Source: Xanthoparmelia taractica (Eukaryota > Ascomycota > Lecanoromycetes > Lecanorales > Parmeliaceae). From it: 17,319 bases of DNA. The stretch lies in the NCBI GenBank assembly GCA_033085395.1, contig JANQBS010000516.1, positions 1 to 17,319 on the forward strand. Reading direction: 5' to 3'. The first letter of the stretch is position 1. Each line of letters begins with the position of its first letter. A program made the position numbers and the translations under genes. Shown piece after piece: positions 1 to 10,117 of this stretch. The notes beneath the pieces were generated by a model, which worked only from the letters and a program-made list of their open reading frames with translations, searched no databases and was not told where the DNA came from.

Positions 1-743
1 AATATAAAAGAGAAGATTAATATTCTACTTATTATTCTAGTTATAACTTAAATTTCTAATCTTAATTAAGTATCTTTCACTTATTTTAAAAATCTATTAA
101 TTCTTAATTAGTAAAAAAGCTTAGAGTCTTAGATCTTAATAATAACACGTATAACTAAAAGCATCTTAGTCGTATTTAATGAAGCTATAACTTATAAGCG
201 ATATTTCTTATAAGCTAAGCGACTATATAATAATTAAAAAAGCTATTCGTCTTTAATATTTTAAGTCTTAATAATAATTTCTTATATAAAATATTAATAG
301 AATAGCTATAAATAAGATATACTAAACTTAGAGAAAGATCTTAATATATCACTTAAAGCTAAATAAATTAATTCAAAAATTCGAAATTATCAAATAGAGG
401 AGATTTCTAATATTAATTACATTAGTAATAATAATAAAGTGCTCTTTAGATTAAGTAAGAAATTAATTCTTTTTTATTAAAATTCTATTTATTAATTATT
501 CTTTAATTGAGAGAAAAGAAGCGAACGTAAAGTAATAAAGAATTAATCTCTATAAATTAAAGATCTACGAAAAAAGTAAAAAAGATAACTTAAAATCGTT
601 TTATAAATAATTATAGAAAAGATTAACTTAACGATCTTACGTAGATTACAATTTAAGAAAATAATATATTATAGTTATTATTCTAGCTATTACTTATTAA
701 AATAGTTATATTTACTTAGCGAGATTAAATTAGAAGAAAGTTT
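1..743. repeat. AT-rich RIP-damaged repeat DNA, no gene
   Basis: About three quarters A+T, dense in TpA, with stop codons in all frames and no recoverable protein. This fits a transposable element, or part of one, heavily mutated by RIP. The segment leads directly into the repeat copy at 744-1048, so it may be the body of the same element, which would continue beyond the left end of the window. The element class cannot be named from what remains. Confidence 0.7.
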
Positions 744-1048
744 ATCTTAATATTACTTATTAAGTGCTGGAGTTTAATAATTACTTAAGCTAATTTCGCC
801 CTAACTTATATATTAACCTAGAATTTTCTTATCTTATCCGCCAACTAATATAAGAAATAATCTATATTATAAGATACCTCTACATATATTAGAAATTTCC
901 CAGACCATTTCATGATACTAGTAATTTCCTATCTTATATCTTTATAAGTGATCTAATATAACCCCCCTATAATACTCTCCCATAATATAATATAATACGA
1001 TATGATATAAGATATCCCATTAAATATATTAGATCTTTCCGGCCCGTA
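744..1048 (+). repeat. Repeat family copy A (left, outer)
   Basis: Reverse-complementing 17018-17319 gives nearly the same sequence from start to end. Shared landmarks include 'cttaagctaatttcgcccta' near 783, 'catatattagaaatttcc' near 883, 'tctttataagtgatcta' near 938 and a terminal 'ctttccggcccgta'. The mismatches seen are mostly C/T or G/A transitions, as expected for RIP acting on a repeat. The match fades after about 1048, which probably marks an element end. Confidence 0.8.
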
Positions 1049-1133
1049 ATAATTAGAATACGTTCGTATAATTCTATATAGAGTAACTTTTTCTATATAT
1101 AGTATATTTCCCATACCCCTGCATATAACATGA

Positions 1134-1298
1134 GATACCCCTGCATATATTAGAAATTTCCTAGATCATTCCATGATATTAGCACGTCTCCCAGACTATT
1201 TCATAAAAATCAAATAATATAATCTCAATACCATATCATATCATGATATGGTATCGACACCCCATATCCCAGATCATTCCAGACCTTTCCGACCCGTA
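1134..1298 (+). repeat. Second, divergent copy of the same repeat terminus
   Basis: Positions 1134-1182 repeat the sequence at about 869-917 (gatacc..tgcatatattagaaatttcc..gatcatt..). The segment ends with 'cagacctttccgacccgta', which matches the end of copy A near 1048. Ordinary-looking unique DNA starts immediately after 1298, so this appears to be an element boundary. The arrangement suggests a tandem or nested insertion of the same family, in the same orientation as copy A. Confidence 0.6.
1228..1254. repeat. Perfect 12-bp inverted repeat (hairpin)
   Basis: The arm 'ataccatatcat' at 1228-1239 is followed by a 3-nt loop and its exact complement at 1243-1254. Similar palindromes occur in the other copies of this repeat, for example 'atgggatatcccat' at about 17043-17056 and a gggatatt/aatatccc pair near 15850. 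A palindromic subterminal zone therefore seems to be a constant part of the family. Confidence 0.65.
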
Positions 1299-1438
1299 TT
1301 TTAGACTGATTGTTGATTTTCCTGGTCTCACGCATTAATTGTGTATACTAGAGAAACTGTTCTACGATGTGTTTATCTCGATACTTTGACGATTTGAAAA
1401 GCTCTAATACTGGTAGAATAGAAACATCCTATAATTTT

Positions 1439-1650
1439 CTGGGTTCGTCTTTATAAGGCTACGCCCTGACATAGTGTTTTAACTCGAAGGGTGTATGTCC
1501 TTCGAGTGCATGCTTTCCATTTGACGTTACTTTTAAGTTGTGTAGCCTTCGAGCTTTCAGACATTTTGAGCTTGCTTACACTCGAAATTTATACAACCTT
1601 CGAGCTAATACACTGCCTCAGGGCGTGTAGCCTTCCAAAGACGAACCCAG
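1439..1650. mobile_element. MITE-like palindromic element, 212 bp
   Basis: The left end (ctgggttcgtcttt, 1439 onward) and right end (...aaagacgaacccag, to 1650) are inverted repeats that stay alignable for about 75 bp with few mismatches and one small gap. Inside, the motif cttcgag/ctcgaag recurs in both orientations near 1482, 1500, 1546 and 1599, like subterminal transposase sites. No transposase is encoded, so the element would be non-autonomous. No convincing target-site duplication could be read in the flanks. The element shows little RIP damage. Confidence 0.7.
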
Positions 1651-2439
1651 GGAATCAGAGGGTGTCCCTACTCTCTCAGTGCCAGAATCGAATCGTAGGA
1701 AGCGGGTCAAAATTGAAGCTTTGTAGGGTTAGGTTTTGAGGGGGGGGCTTGTTTTCCAAAAATGGAGCTGGAGGGACGGCCCAAAAATGGAACGCAAAAG
1801 TGCCAGGAAGACGAGAAAGGGGATCCAGAAGTGGAGCAGGAATTTGCCAGTATCATTTTGTAGGCCTCATCAGTCCAGATCGCGCCGATAGCAGTGTTCC
1901 GTAATTGGGATGGCGCACCGTCTAGACTTGGTTGTGTGACGTGCGTATGGTTGGTCTACTTTTGTCCAACACCTGTAACTACCCGCTGCGGATGCATTTT
2001 TTTCATGTTCTGCGCAAGCCTGATTGGGTAGTCTGCTTTTGTCTGCATTGTTTTTCATTGTGGGCGGTCGAATACAATATAGGTATCCGAGATGCGCCGG
2101 CTAAATTAGCCCTGCTTTGGCTTATTGTACACCAGCAGGGAAACCCTGGTCCTCCGCTGCGGGTAGCATCTATTGCATGATCCCAATAGACTTGGCTAAC
2201 GATTAGGCCCTCTTCTGATTGGACAGTACACTTTTGTTCAGTAAGATGTGACGAGATGGAACGGCCGAGTTGTTAAGCTAAAATTTCTTTGTTGCCTTTC
2301 CTGGATGTGTACATGATCGACCGAGCCGCATTGGCGTCCGCATTTGACATTCTGCCTTTAATCGCCTAATTGCCCGGAAAATATCTCTTCGTTGATTGGC
2401 TAGTCTTCTTTTGCTCTCCTTGGCATTTGACCCATCCCA
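1651..2439. other. Intergenic DNA, no gene recognised
   Basis: Base composition is ordinary and there is no RIP signature. Short open frames exist on both strands but none shows a recognisable protein or a splice-consistent extension. A G-run lies near 1740 and the 11-mer 'ccaaaaatgga' occurs twice, near 1756 and 1784. The stretch most likely holds distal upstream sequence of the Clr5 gene. Confidence 0.5.
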
Positions 2440-2754
2440 ACATACCTTACCTTGCCACACCAGCAACTGCGCCTCATTTCGCATATCACTTTAATTTGTC
2501 AACAGTAGACCTTACCAACTCAATCAGGCATCTATCTTATACTACCCCCACCAACCTGATCGTCGATCTTCCCAATCCGTTCTCAATGCTTTCTCGATCT
2601 TACCTCCTCAATGGCGGGATTATGCTTCCTCAGCCTGATGTTCTCACTCAAATAACTGGAGCTCCCCCCATTTCTTTCTCTTCCCCAACCATCTACTTCC
2701 CCTCCTACACCAGTCTAGCCTCGTCAGTCCCGACTTTACTAGTCGCCATTGACT
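2440..2754 (+). promoter_or_regulatory. Pyrimidine-rich promoter/5' leader of the Clr5 gene
   Basis: Long C/T-rich runs on the + strand, strongest at about 2645-2730, lie directly upstream of the start codon. Such tracts are common just upstream of transcription start sites in filamentous fungi. An in-frame TAG at 2740-2742 precedes the ATG at 2755, so the reading frame cannot extend upstream. A 162-codon open frame crossing this tract is low-complexity and is not regarded as a gene. The transcription start itself cannot be located by eye. Confidence 0.4.
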
Positions 2755-5605
2755 ATGGCGCTCTCGCTTCTACAGGATTCCCTACCTTCCCTACACGGTG
2801 TCCCCTTCGCCCAGAAATGGGAGCTCCTGAAGTCCACCATCGAGCGTCTGTACATTGACGAAAATCGGGAACTGGCCGACGTTATCGAAGTCATCAAAAA
2901 TGAGACAGGATTCGACGCGAGGTGAGTATCGTCGGCTACGATCCCTGCTGATTGCGTACTTGGAGCGGATCATTGCTGATCTTGCTCCGCCGCGTCTAGT
3001 GAGAGCCAATATAAGTATCGGATCAAGAAGTGGAAGTTAAAAAAGAGCACCTCGACTTCGAAGAAGGCTGCTTTATACCAAGTCATCCAAAGGAGAGCAC
3101 AGCTAGGCAAATCTTCGACAATCACAAGCCGAGGACAAGACTTTGACACAACGAATTTCAGAAGGTATCTCAAGACCGAGAAAAGGAAGGCAGATAGTCT
3201 ACAGCCAGGCGCAAGTGAAGCCGTCACCGATGTCAACAACTATTCTGGGCGTATCACTCTGAGTGGTAACAGGATGTAAGGTCTTATGAACGCCGCAGCA
3301 GCAGCTTTGAGTCACTTACTTTAAGCCAGATTCATGAATTGGAACATGCCGTATGGGACCATGCGAGCCTCGACAACCACCACCATGGATCACGTCTCGC
3401 CCTTCAGCGACATTATGGTTACGACCCCAGCATTCCCGCGTGCCACGCCATCTCCCATGGCTGTGGCTGTCAAAGAATTGACTACAGCTGAGAGAACGAG
3501 CTTGTTTGTTCAAGGAAGACAGATGGACCTGTTGAGATCTTTGGAAAAACCTCAGATGGTGTAGGTACCCGGCTCATTGTTGACCTTTACTCTTTTGACA
3601 TATTTATAGCACCTTGTCAACATGGATGTATCAGTATTGGCTCTTCGCCTTCAAAACAGCAAAGCATTGGGGCCGGGGTCCTCAAGACTGGACTGCTAGT
3701 ATCCTTGGCTTTGACAAATTTTGTCAACAAACGACTGTTTCAATTACTTCGCCAAACACCCCGGCGGCAGCTATTGGTACTCCAGTCCCGGTAGTAAATC
3801 CGAGGACGGATGATATAGTCGGCCCGACACAAGCACATACCGTGCAGATTCCTTCGTCCTTATGTCGATGGAGCATTCACCGTTTTGGGGCAGTATACCC
3901 TTCGCGCTCATGTCGATGGAGATCTCACTGTGACGGAACCGAGCGAAGTCCTTCCCCACCACGTTCACCAGCAGTAAATATCGACCTTGACGATGAGCAG
4001 AGCTGGTCACGATGGCCTGATTTTCATGACTCAAGCGAGTATTGGAAGAAGCTCAGTGACAATCTCGAAAGCAACGACTTTAGTAATGTCAAATCTGGTG
4101 ATTTGCCCTTGGACCATAAAGCCATAGCTGCACGGCGCTCATCTCTTGAGCTTCTTTTGGAGGCTTTTGGCTTCAGCATCATGAGTCGAAATATCAGTCT
4201 AATAATGGATTTCTGTGACCTATTTATTGATTCAATCTTCGAAGTCACTGGACTCTTTCCGTTTCACCTCGCTGTTAGCTACCTCGACGGTTCAAAGACT
4301 TGCTGCAATATTCTCAACGAACTTTTAATCGCCGATGAGCGCTCTGTCCGTAAGCTTTATGTCAATGAACTAGGACATACGGTCCTTGATCAGCTCATGA
4401 TCGCCATTCTCAAGAGCCACACCTCTTGTTCACCCATTGTGGTAGGGCCTATCTTGATGAAAGAGAAGCGTTTTGAAGGAGAAGACGTGGATATCTGCGG
4501 GCGATGGGACTCCGACTCTGAATGTATTCGCACACTTTTGTCGAATGGTACATCGAGCATACCCTTCGAATGGAAGCATATGTTCTGCCACACCTCCGTT
4601 CAGACTATATGCCATTGCATAGGAAATTTTTTTGGATTTTACTGGAGTCCCGATATCAACACACCGAGTGGGTTGTTCCTAAGAAGCTGTCTACACTGTG
4701 GATTGAAGTTGCAACTCTTGCCCCTGCATACTTTGCTTATAGTTGGATTTCATCTTTCTAATTCCGGTTGCAAAGATGAAACCCTGTTCGGCATACTCGC
4801 TTGTCTACTTTGCCTCCTGAGCAAGGGAGCAAATTCCTTACTAAAAGCAAGCATCTCTGTGCAAGCTCTGCTCGATACTGAAGAGGGGAACGAATGCCGC
4901 CATGAAGAATTAGACCCCGTCGAGCTTGCGGAAAAGATTCTGATTGGCTTCAAGTCCACGTGGTCTAGAGAATTGAGTACAGCCTGGCAGGTCATCTGTC
5001 ATGTACTTAGACACTCACAAGCAGAATGGAAAGGCGAACCCTCCAAACATCAGGCGGCGTCCAACGGAGATGAGCATAATGATTACTTTGACATGTTTGT
5101 TAGGTATGACCAAGACGAAACGAGTGCGGACGAAGAATTAGACGATAGGGAGCACCCTCCATACAAATGCTCTGCCGAGGAGTACCATCAGAACTTCTTT
5201 GGGAAGAGTGAAATTCTCGCGCCTCTTTGGGCCGCTGTTCAAACAGAATTCTTAACCTACAGACGACTGGAGGAGGGCGACGAATGGATTTCACAGAACT
5301 TCAACATGCATACCTTGAATGAAGGTCTCACTGCGGGCGGCAAAGTTGATGTTGCCCTTGTGCAAGAGAACATGATGAAAGCATTTTGCAGCTGTGGCGA
5401 ATTGGCGGAACGTCAAGAGGTAGACCCTGCGTGCCCAGGCATGGAAAGTGTGATGGCCTATGATTTTTCGAATCTGCATGATTTCGATCGAACTACTATC
5501 ATTGAAGCGCCAGGATTACATAGGCTTTGGGCTTATTTGTATCGATATGGTTCTGATGGGATACGAAAATTTTTAGTCAAGATAAAGGATGCTCCAAGCG
5601 CATAA
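2755..5605 (+). CDS. Clr5-domain protein, 4 exons, 889 aa
   Basis: The exons read 2755-2921, 3000-3275, 3330-3560 and 3610-5605, joined by GT..AG introns of 78, 54 and 49 bp. The sum is 2670 nt in one frame ending in TAA. The start is fixed by an upstream in-frame TAG at 2740. Residues about 19-72 form a Clr5 domain (PF14420): the tail 'SESQYKYRIKKWKLKK' is diagnostic and is created exactly by the first splice. Clr5 is a fungal N-terminal domain named from a fission-yeast silencing factor; its biochemical role is unclear. The centre has an ankyrin-like stretch (about 440-500, 'FPFHLAVSYLDG'). A cysteine/histidine-rich region follows (about 521-593: 'CGRWDSDSEC', 'WKHMFCHTS', 'CHC', 'CLHCGLKL'), and another pair ('FCSCGEL') lies near 817; these could bind metal. 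CpA and TpG are normal and there are no internal stops, so the gene escaped RIP. No signal peptide or membrane helix is evident. The least certain part is residues 275-345, which is low in recognisable homology. Confidence 0.85.
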
Positions 5606-5884
5606 CACTACCCAATAATCTAACGAAAATTCACATGACAACCCTCATCCCGACATATTGCGCCTTCAGCATCGATATTGTTGAACAAACCTACCTACTT
5701 CCTTTGTACCCAACACCTCTGAAGCACACCTGCAAACGCCATACTAATATGATGCATACAATTTCTGCTTAAAGGGAAAGGTTTCCTTTCGCCCACCTCC
5801 AAGCCACCACGAGAACTTCCTTCCGTTTCAAATGAAAAGGCGCGTGTCTGCGAACTTGCACTTTGTAATAATGCTATTTTAGCA
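5606..5884. other. 3' flank between the Clr5 gene and the patatin pseudogene
   Basis: This probably holds the Clr5 3' UTR and terminator plus the degraded 3' end of the convergent patatin pseudogene. An open minus-strand frame of 65 codons spans 5695-5892 but shows no clear family. The plus-strand phrase 'ELALCNNAILADI' near 5840 is a chance-level resemblance. No mobile element or RNA gene is visible. Confidence 0.4.
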
Positions 5885-8640
5885 GATATCATGCCGCGAC
5901 ATATGTATCAGCTCTGCAACTGTCGTCTAACCTATTCCAGAGGTCTCTCCACGCGCTTTGACCGTCTAACGAAGACATAAATAATTGCTAAAGTCGGGGT
6001 ACAAAACCGTCCTGGATTACGTGACGAAAGCTTGTAGCACGAGGCGATTGATCTTAATCAATATTAGTGCCCGTGCCTAAAGATAGAATAATGTCTAGTT
6101 AGCTACTCGACGGCCATATATATCGGCTTTCCCAGAGAGCCAGATTGACCGGATTATTATGTTTCAAACCGCCATCCTAAAAAGTGCCTAGAGTGGGTAA
6201 TTGGAGCGGTTAGAAGAGCCTATAACGTATTAGTAGATAAGTATAAGTATATTATAAGAGACTTTATATTAGCGCTACCGAAGTTGCCCTTCCCCTAGCA
6301 TTATATATTAGTGTGCTAACTCGAGACTAGGCGGGATAAACGTACGCTTTCTATAAGTAAGACTTATCGTTAACCTCGACTGGACGAAGATATCGATACC
6401 CTTTATAATATTAAGATTGAAGTTGTAATAATTTTTGAGATTAGCTCATCGCAATCGGCCTCCGCCTGCCGAACGCTAATACTATTATAATTGGATAAAA
6501 TTACGGGCGACGCATCTAAGATCGTCGTTGCAGTTATATCTATCTTCGTTGCAGTCTTTGCAGGTAGATATCTAAATAAGCGTTGCCGGAGTCTAAAATA
6601 TCTCTTTAGCGTAGCCTTCAGAGCGGCGCTGTTATAGTAACTATCCGATAGTTAGCATCGTAATATATAGCGAAGGAACTGCTAAGGACCTTCTCTGGCG
6701 GAAAAGCGAGTGCTGAAGAACTTACGGGTCAAATCGTCGAACGTCTAAATATATCGGGTAACTCTCTACTAACGGTGAAAGAGACTTAATACGATAAGTC
6801 TACCTACCGAAGTCATTAGCTCGTGTGAGTTTATAAATAAAATAAAGCTTATCGAAACTTGTCTCGAAGACCAGATTAAATATATCTCGAATTAGATAAT
6901 TAGGCCCGACGACGTCTTATAATATTCCTAGAAATTCAAGTGAAACGACTCCGCGAATTCTATCTCCGTCAATACTTAATATTCGAATACTAGCCGTAGG
7001 CGGCTTCAGAGCAACCGTAGGCCACCAAGTAAAGCAGAGTAGACAGCTCTCGAGCTTATACGTATACTCTAACCACGATACTAAGCGATTAAATATCCTG
7101 ATATAAGTTTCGCACACGCTATAACTACAGCTCAAGATATATTCTAGTCTTCGTTAGAGATATAGTAGACACGTTTAATTACTATAGATTCTAATCTACG
7201 AAATATCTGCACTAAGAATAACGTTCCGGTAAATAATATTAGCTATAGCCCCAGATATTTATACTGCGGAGAACTAATCTATTAGTCTATTCTTAATAGT
7301 CTAATTCTAATCTAATATCGAAGACCGCTTCTCGAATAAGGCGACAAGGAACTAGATACAGAGGGGTCTGTAGATATTATTATAGACGAGTTCGGGATCG
7401 AACATTTTCTTAATTAGTACTCTAGATTAAAAGAATTTCCGGCGACTGACTTATAGTGCATTCTATATAAGTAGGCGTCTAGTAGAATAATAGAAGTAAT
7501 ATAAGACGTCTAAGTACTTTTAGATAGATTACACCGCATACTAAGTTTAAGGAATATAATTAAGTGCTAGGAGAAGTCGGTCGAAACCGAATTCATAAGC
7601 CGACTTAAGGCTATATAATCGAACGATTCAACCCTAGTTCGAGTAGTATATTTCACGACCTCGCTAAAGTACTATATTAAATAAAGTGTCGAGAATACAT
7701 AGTCTATACTTTACTTAATATAGCGAATCTTATCTATCTATCGTTAAATTAGCTATTTTAGTAATCGATAACGTATAAGAGAAGATATTTACCTATTTAT
7801 TAAATAGAGAACGATAATCGAGAAGAAGAAAGTTACTATATCTAATTAAGATAAATTATATTAAAGGTACTCAGACTCTAAAAGATCGTATATTGAACTT
7901 AGTCTAGGCCTAGCCCCTTACTTAATTATAATAGCTTTAGGACGCGCTATATAAAATTGACCCGAAGCTCGCCCGAGTGTCGCTTAGGCGCGAATTCTAA
8001 ATACTATATCTTCAAAATCATAGAAGTTATCTACAAATATATATAGGACGTCGATAAAAAGAGAGAAAAGTCGTGCGTGAGCAACGTCGTATAGACTATA
8101 ACCGAGTCTTAGACTCTATTATAACGGTTAAGACGAAGTCTCGTAGCAGATAGAAAGCTCGAATAGTAGAACTGCGTTAAATAGATCACTCTCCGCGAAG
8201 AAGATAGAATAGTTAGAATAAAGACTTAGTGTATCCGCTCGTAGAGTAACTAGTCCCTCGTAACGTAATCTTTTAATATTATTTCAAGGAAACAGATCGC
8301 GGAGAGCAAATTCCTTATTTTTATAATTAACGAATAGAATAATAGACGGCTTCTGCCGAGCTAGATTAGTTAGCTCTAGTGATAATCTCGACAATCGACC
8401 CGTATCCCTAAGCACTACGTCGGTATTATGTAAGTACTCTAGCTAGCTAATATACTTATAAGAACTTATAGTCCTTAAAAAGTATAGAATTAATAGTAGA
8501 AATCTTAGATAGCTCGAAAGCCTTTATCTATATATTAGAGACTCTATATCTAGCTCGTTATTCGAATCTAATTATAGTATATTCGCCGTCTCAGAGTTTC
8601 TCTCGGGGAAAACACTATCAGCGTATCGAATAGCGTAGCG
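5885..8640 (-). pseudogene. RIP-destroyed patatin-like phospholipase gene
   Basis: Reading the minus strand gives a colinear patatin-type protein broken by many stops. From the N-terminal side: a long extension typical of fungal FabD/lysophospholipase-like proteins (8640 to about 7100, e.g. 'DVVLRDTGRLSRL', 'KAIIIK'). Next is the oxyanion-hole motif 'IRILSIDGDRIRGVV' near 6990-6945 (usually DGGGIRG), and a damaged nucleophile elbow 'ETSFDK' near 6865 (usually GTSSGG). Then come 'ITATTILDASPVILSNYN' near 6540-6480 and the catalytic-Asp motif 'DGGLKHNNPVNLALWE' near 6175-6125. The family tail 'SLGTG' follows, then 'AWRDLWNRLDD' near 5950. Intact members hydrolyse acyl esters of lipids and are often linked to NLR-type immune proteins in fungi. 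RIP damage is heaviest above about 6180 and fades toward 5885. The 3' end is not defined. Confidence 0.8.
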
Positions 8641-9840
8641 AAGCCCTATAGCAGCCGATATCAGCGAGACCTAGACCTATCTACTATAAAGTCAAGCTTT
8701 TTATGGGTCTATTAAGTGTCCTATACGACGCTTACGATATAAATCTATTATCGTCGATCCACGATAGCTCGATCTTAAGAACGTTAATAGGCTACTTAAA
8801 GTCTTTAAACTAGAGGGTTGCCGAAGACTAGAGCCTTAGAATTATATACCTGCGCTTATTTCTCGAGTAGTCTTACACTTACTACTTAAGCGTATATCTA
8901 GAGATTAATCGAGTCTTAGCCCTCGGGGTAAGGTGAAAACACTAGTTTAGATAGAATCTCGAGACGCCTTGATGTACTTGCAGAGTCGCTATCGTATTAA
9001 GACGATAAAAAGATATCTATACCCGGATAATAAGTAGTAGGTCGTAGATCTTTATACCGATAATAAAGCGCTCTTACTTGCCCTTGCTCTTACTAATAGC
9101 GATTTTAATTATTACTCTAGATCTCGACGAGAAAGAGATAAATAAGCTTCGAGAGAAGTATTCTAATACTAAGAATTTCTATAATAGAGATATTTTCCGT
9201 TATCTTCGACGGGCTTATTTAGCCGGAAATACGTTTACTAAAGCGAGATAATTATCTAAGCTATTACGAACTAAAATTAGAGATATCGATCTCCTCGAGA
9301 AAAGAACGGCAAAGGATTCTTAAACCCGATATCTATAATATATCTTTAATAACTTGCTTCCGTTCACCGGTCTTTAGCTGGCCTTATAGATTAGTATCTT
9401 TTACCGACTGCTCTTATTGCGATATCCCGAGGCGAGCCTTTCTATTATCTACTAGAGCTTAAGCTCGCGCTTACTAACACCGTTCGTAGAAAATAACCAG
9501 GTATCTAGTATTAATTAAAATCACTTAGGAATATATACTTAAAGTAGAGAACGAATTACGATCTAATCTAGACGAGGTAACGGTTATAATCCTAAAAGAA
9601 CAATACCCTAAGCTCTCCAAGAATAATAAGAGCGTGCTTTAGAATAAACAAAGCGATATATTCCCCACTATCTCTGTTACTCGAGTACGCTCTTTACTGG
9701 TGCGCGTTTAAACGATCGACTATACTATTTCGTCTATTCACATCTTTCTCAAAGAAACTAAATTGCTCGAGCCTTACGCTAGGATTATAAAGAAATTACT
9801 CTCCTCCGCTTATAGGACCTCGATACTACAGGAGTTCGGT
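6180..9840. other. RIP-mutated block with CpA/TpG depletion
   Basis: Most 60-bp lines hold only zero to three CpA or TpG dinucleotides, against about ten in the Clr5 gene, while TpA is abundant. CpG, CpC and CpT remain common, so G+C stays moderate, unlike the outer AT-rich flanks. This is the canonical CpA-targeted RIP signature. It covers most of both the patatin and DUF3723 pseudogenes and weakens gradually over roughly 300 bp at each end. RIP requires a second copy when it acts, so this block was presumably duplicated elsewhere in the genome. Confidence 0.8.
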
Positions 9841-10115
9841 CGACTATATAACGGGCAGACGTCTTGGCCAGTCCAGATATCGGAGACTTCGTGCTATTAG
9901 AAAGAGGAAGGTTCAAGCGACACGGCTTATAAGAACGCCTATCGTCAGTTATAGCTATATACGATACGCCACTTTCCTAAAATGATCGATTAATCATTAC
10001 GTAAAGATCCTTCTCGAGCGAGGTCTCTTGTGCTAGGCGTAGAGCTTATCTAGTAGTATAAATTTACCGCTCTTGCCGAAGCTTGTGGTTACGCGGAGCT
10101 TGACAATACCTATTA
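8690..10115 (+). pseudogene. RIP-destroyed DUF3723 family gene
   Basis: The plus strand reads through numerous TAG/TAA codons as a DUF3723 (PF12520) protein. Recognisable pieces in order are 'YGSIKCPIRRLRYKSIIVDP' near 8705-8765, 'LKVFKLEGCRRLEP' near 8800-8840, 'NYIPALISRVVLHLL' near 8842-8885 and 'VVDLYTDNKALLLAL' near 9040-9085. A long C-terminal half follows, including 'PYARIIKKLLSSAYRTSILQ' near 9775, 'AYKNAYRQL' near 9930 and 'IRHFPKMID'. The end 'ALAEACGYAEL' lies near 10070-10105. The family is of unknown function but recurs as Starship cargo in Pezizomycotina. The N-terminus is unclear and abuts the start of the divergent patatin pseudogene. The 3' end runs straight into an NLR fragment at about 10115-10130. 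Confidence 0.8.
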
Positions 10116-10117
10116 TC

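Noticed and set aside
744..1298. Long terminal repeat of an LTR retrotransposon
   Set aside because: No TG..CA ends, primer-binding site, polypurine tract or readable polymerase could be identified; kept as an unclassified repeat.
1491..1739. 82-codon frame beginning in the MITE
   Set aside because: More than half lies inside the palindromic element and the product has no resemblance to a known protein.
2370..2858. 162-codon plus-strand open frame before the Clr5 gene
   Set aside because: It is produced by the pyrimidine-rich promoter tract, overlaps Clr5 exon 1 in another frame, and shows no protein family.
5836..5890. Plus-strand 'CELALCNNAILADI' resembling a P-type ATPase phrase
   Set aside because: Only a dozen residues, no DKTGT or other ATPase motif nearby; treated as chance.
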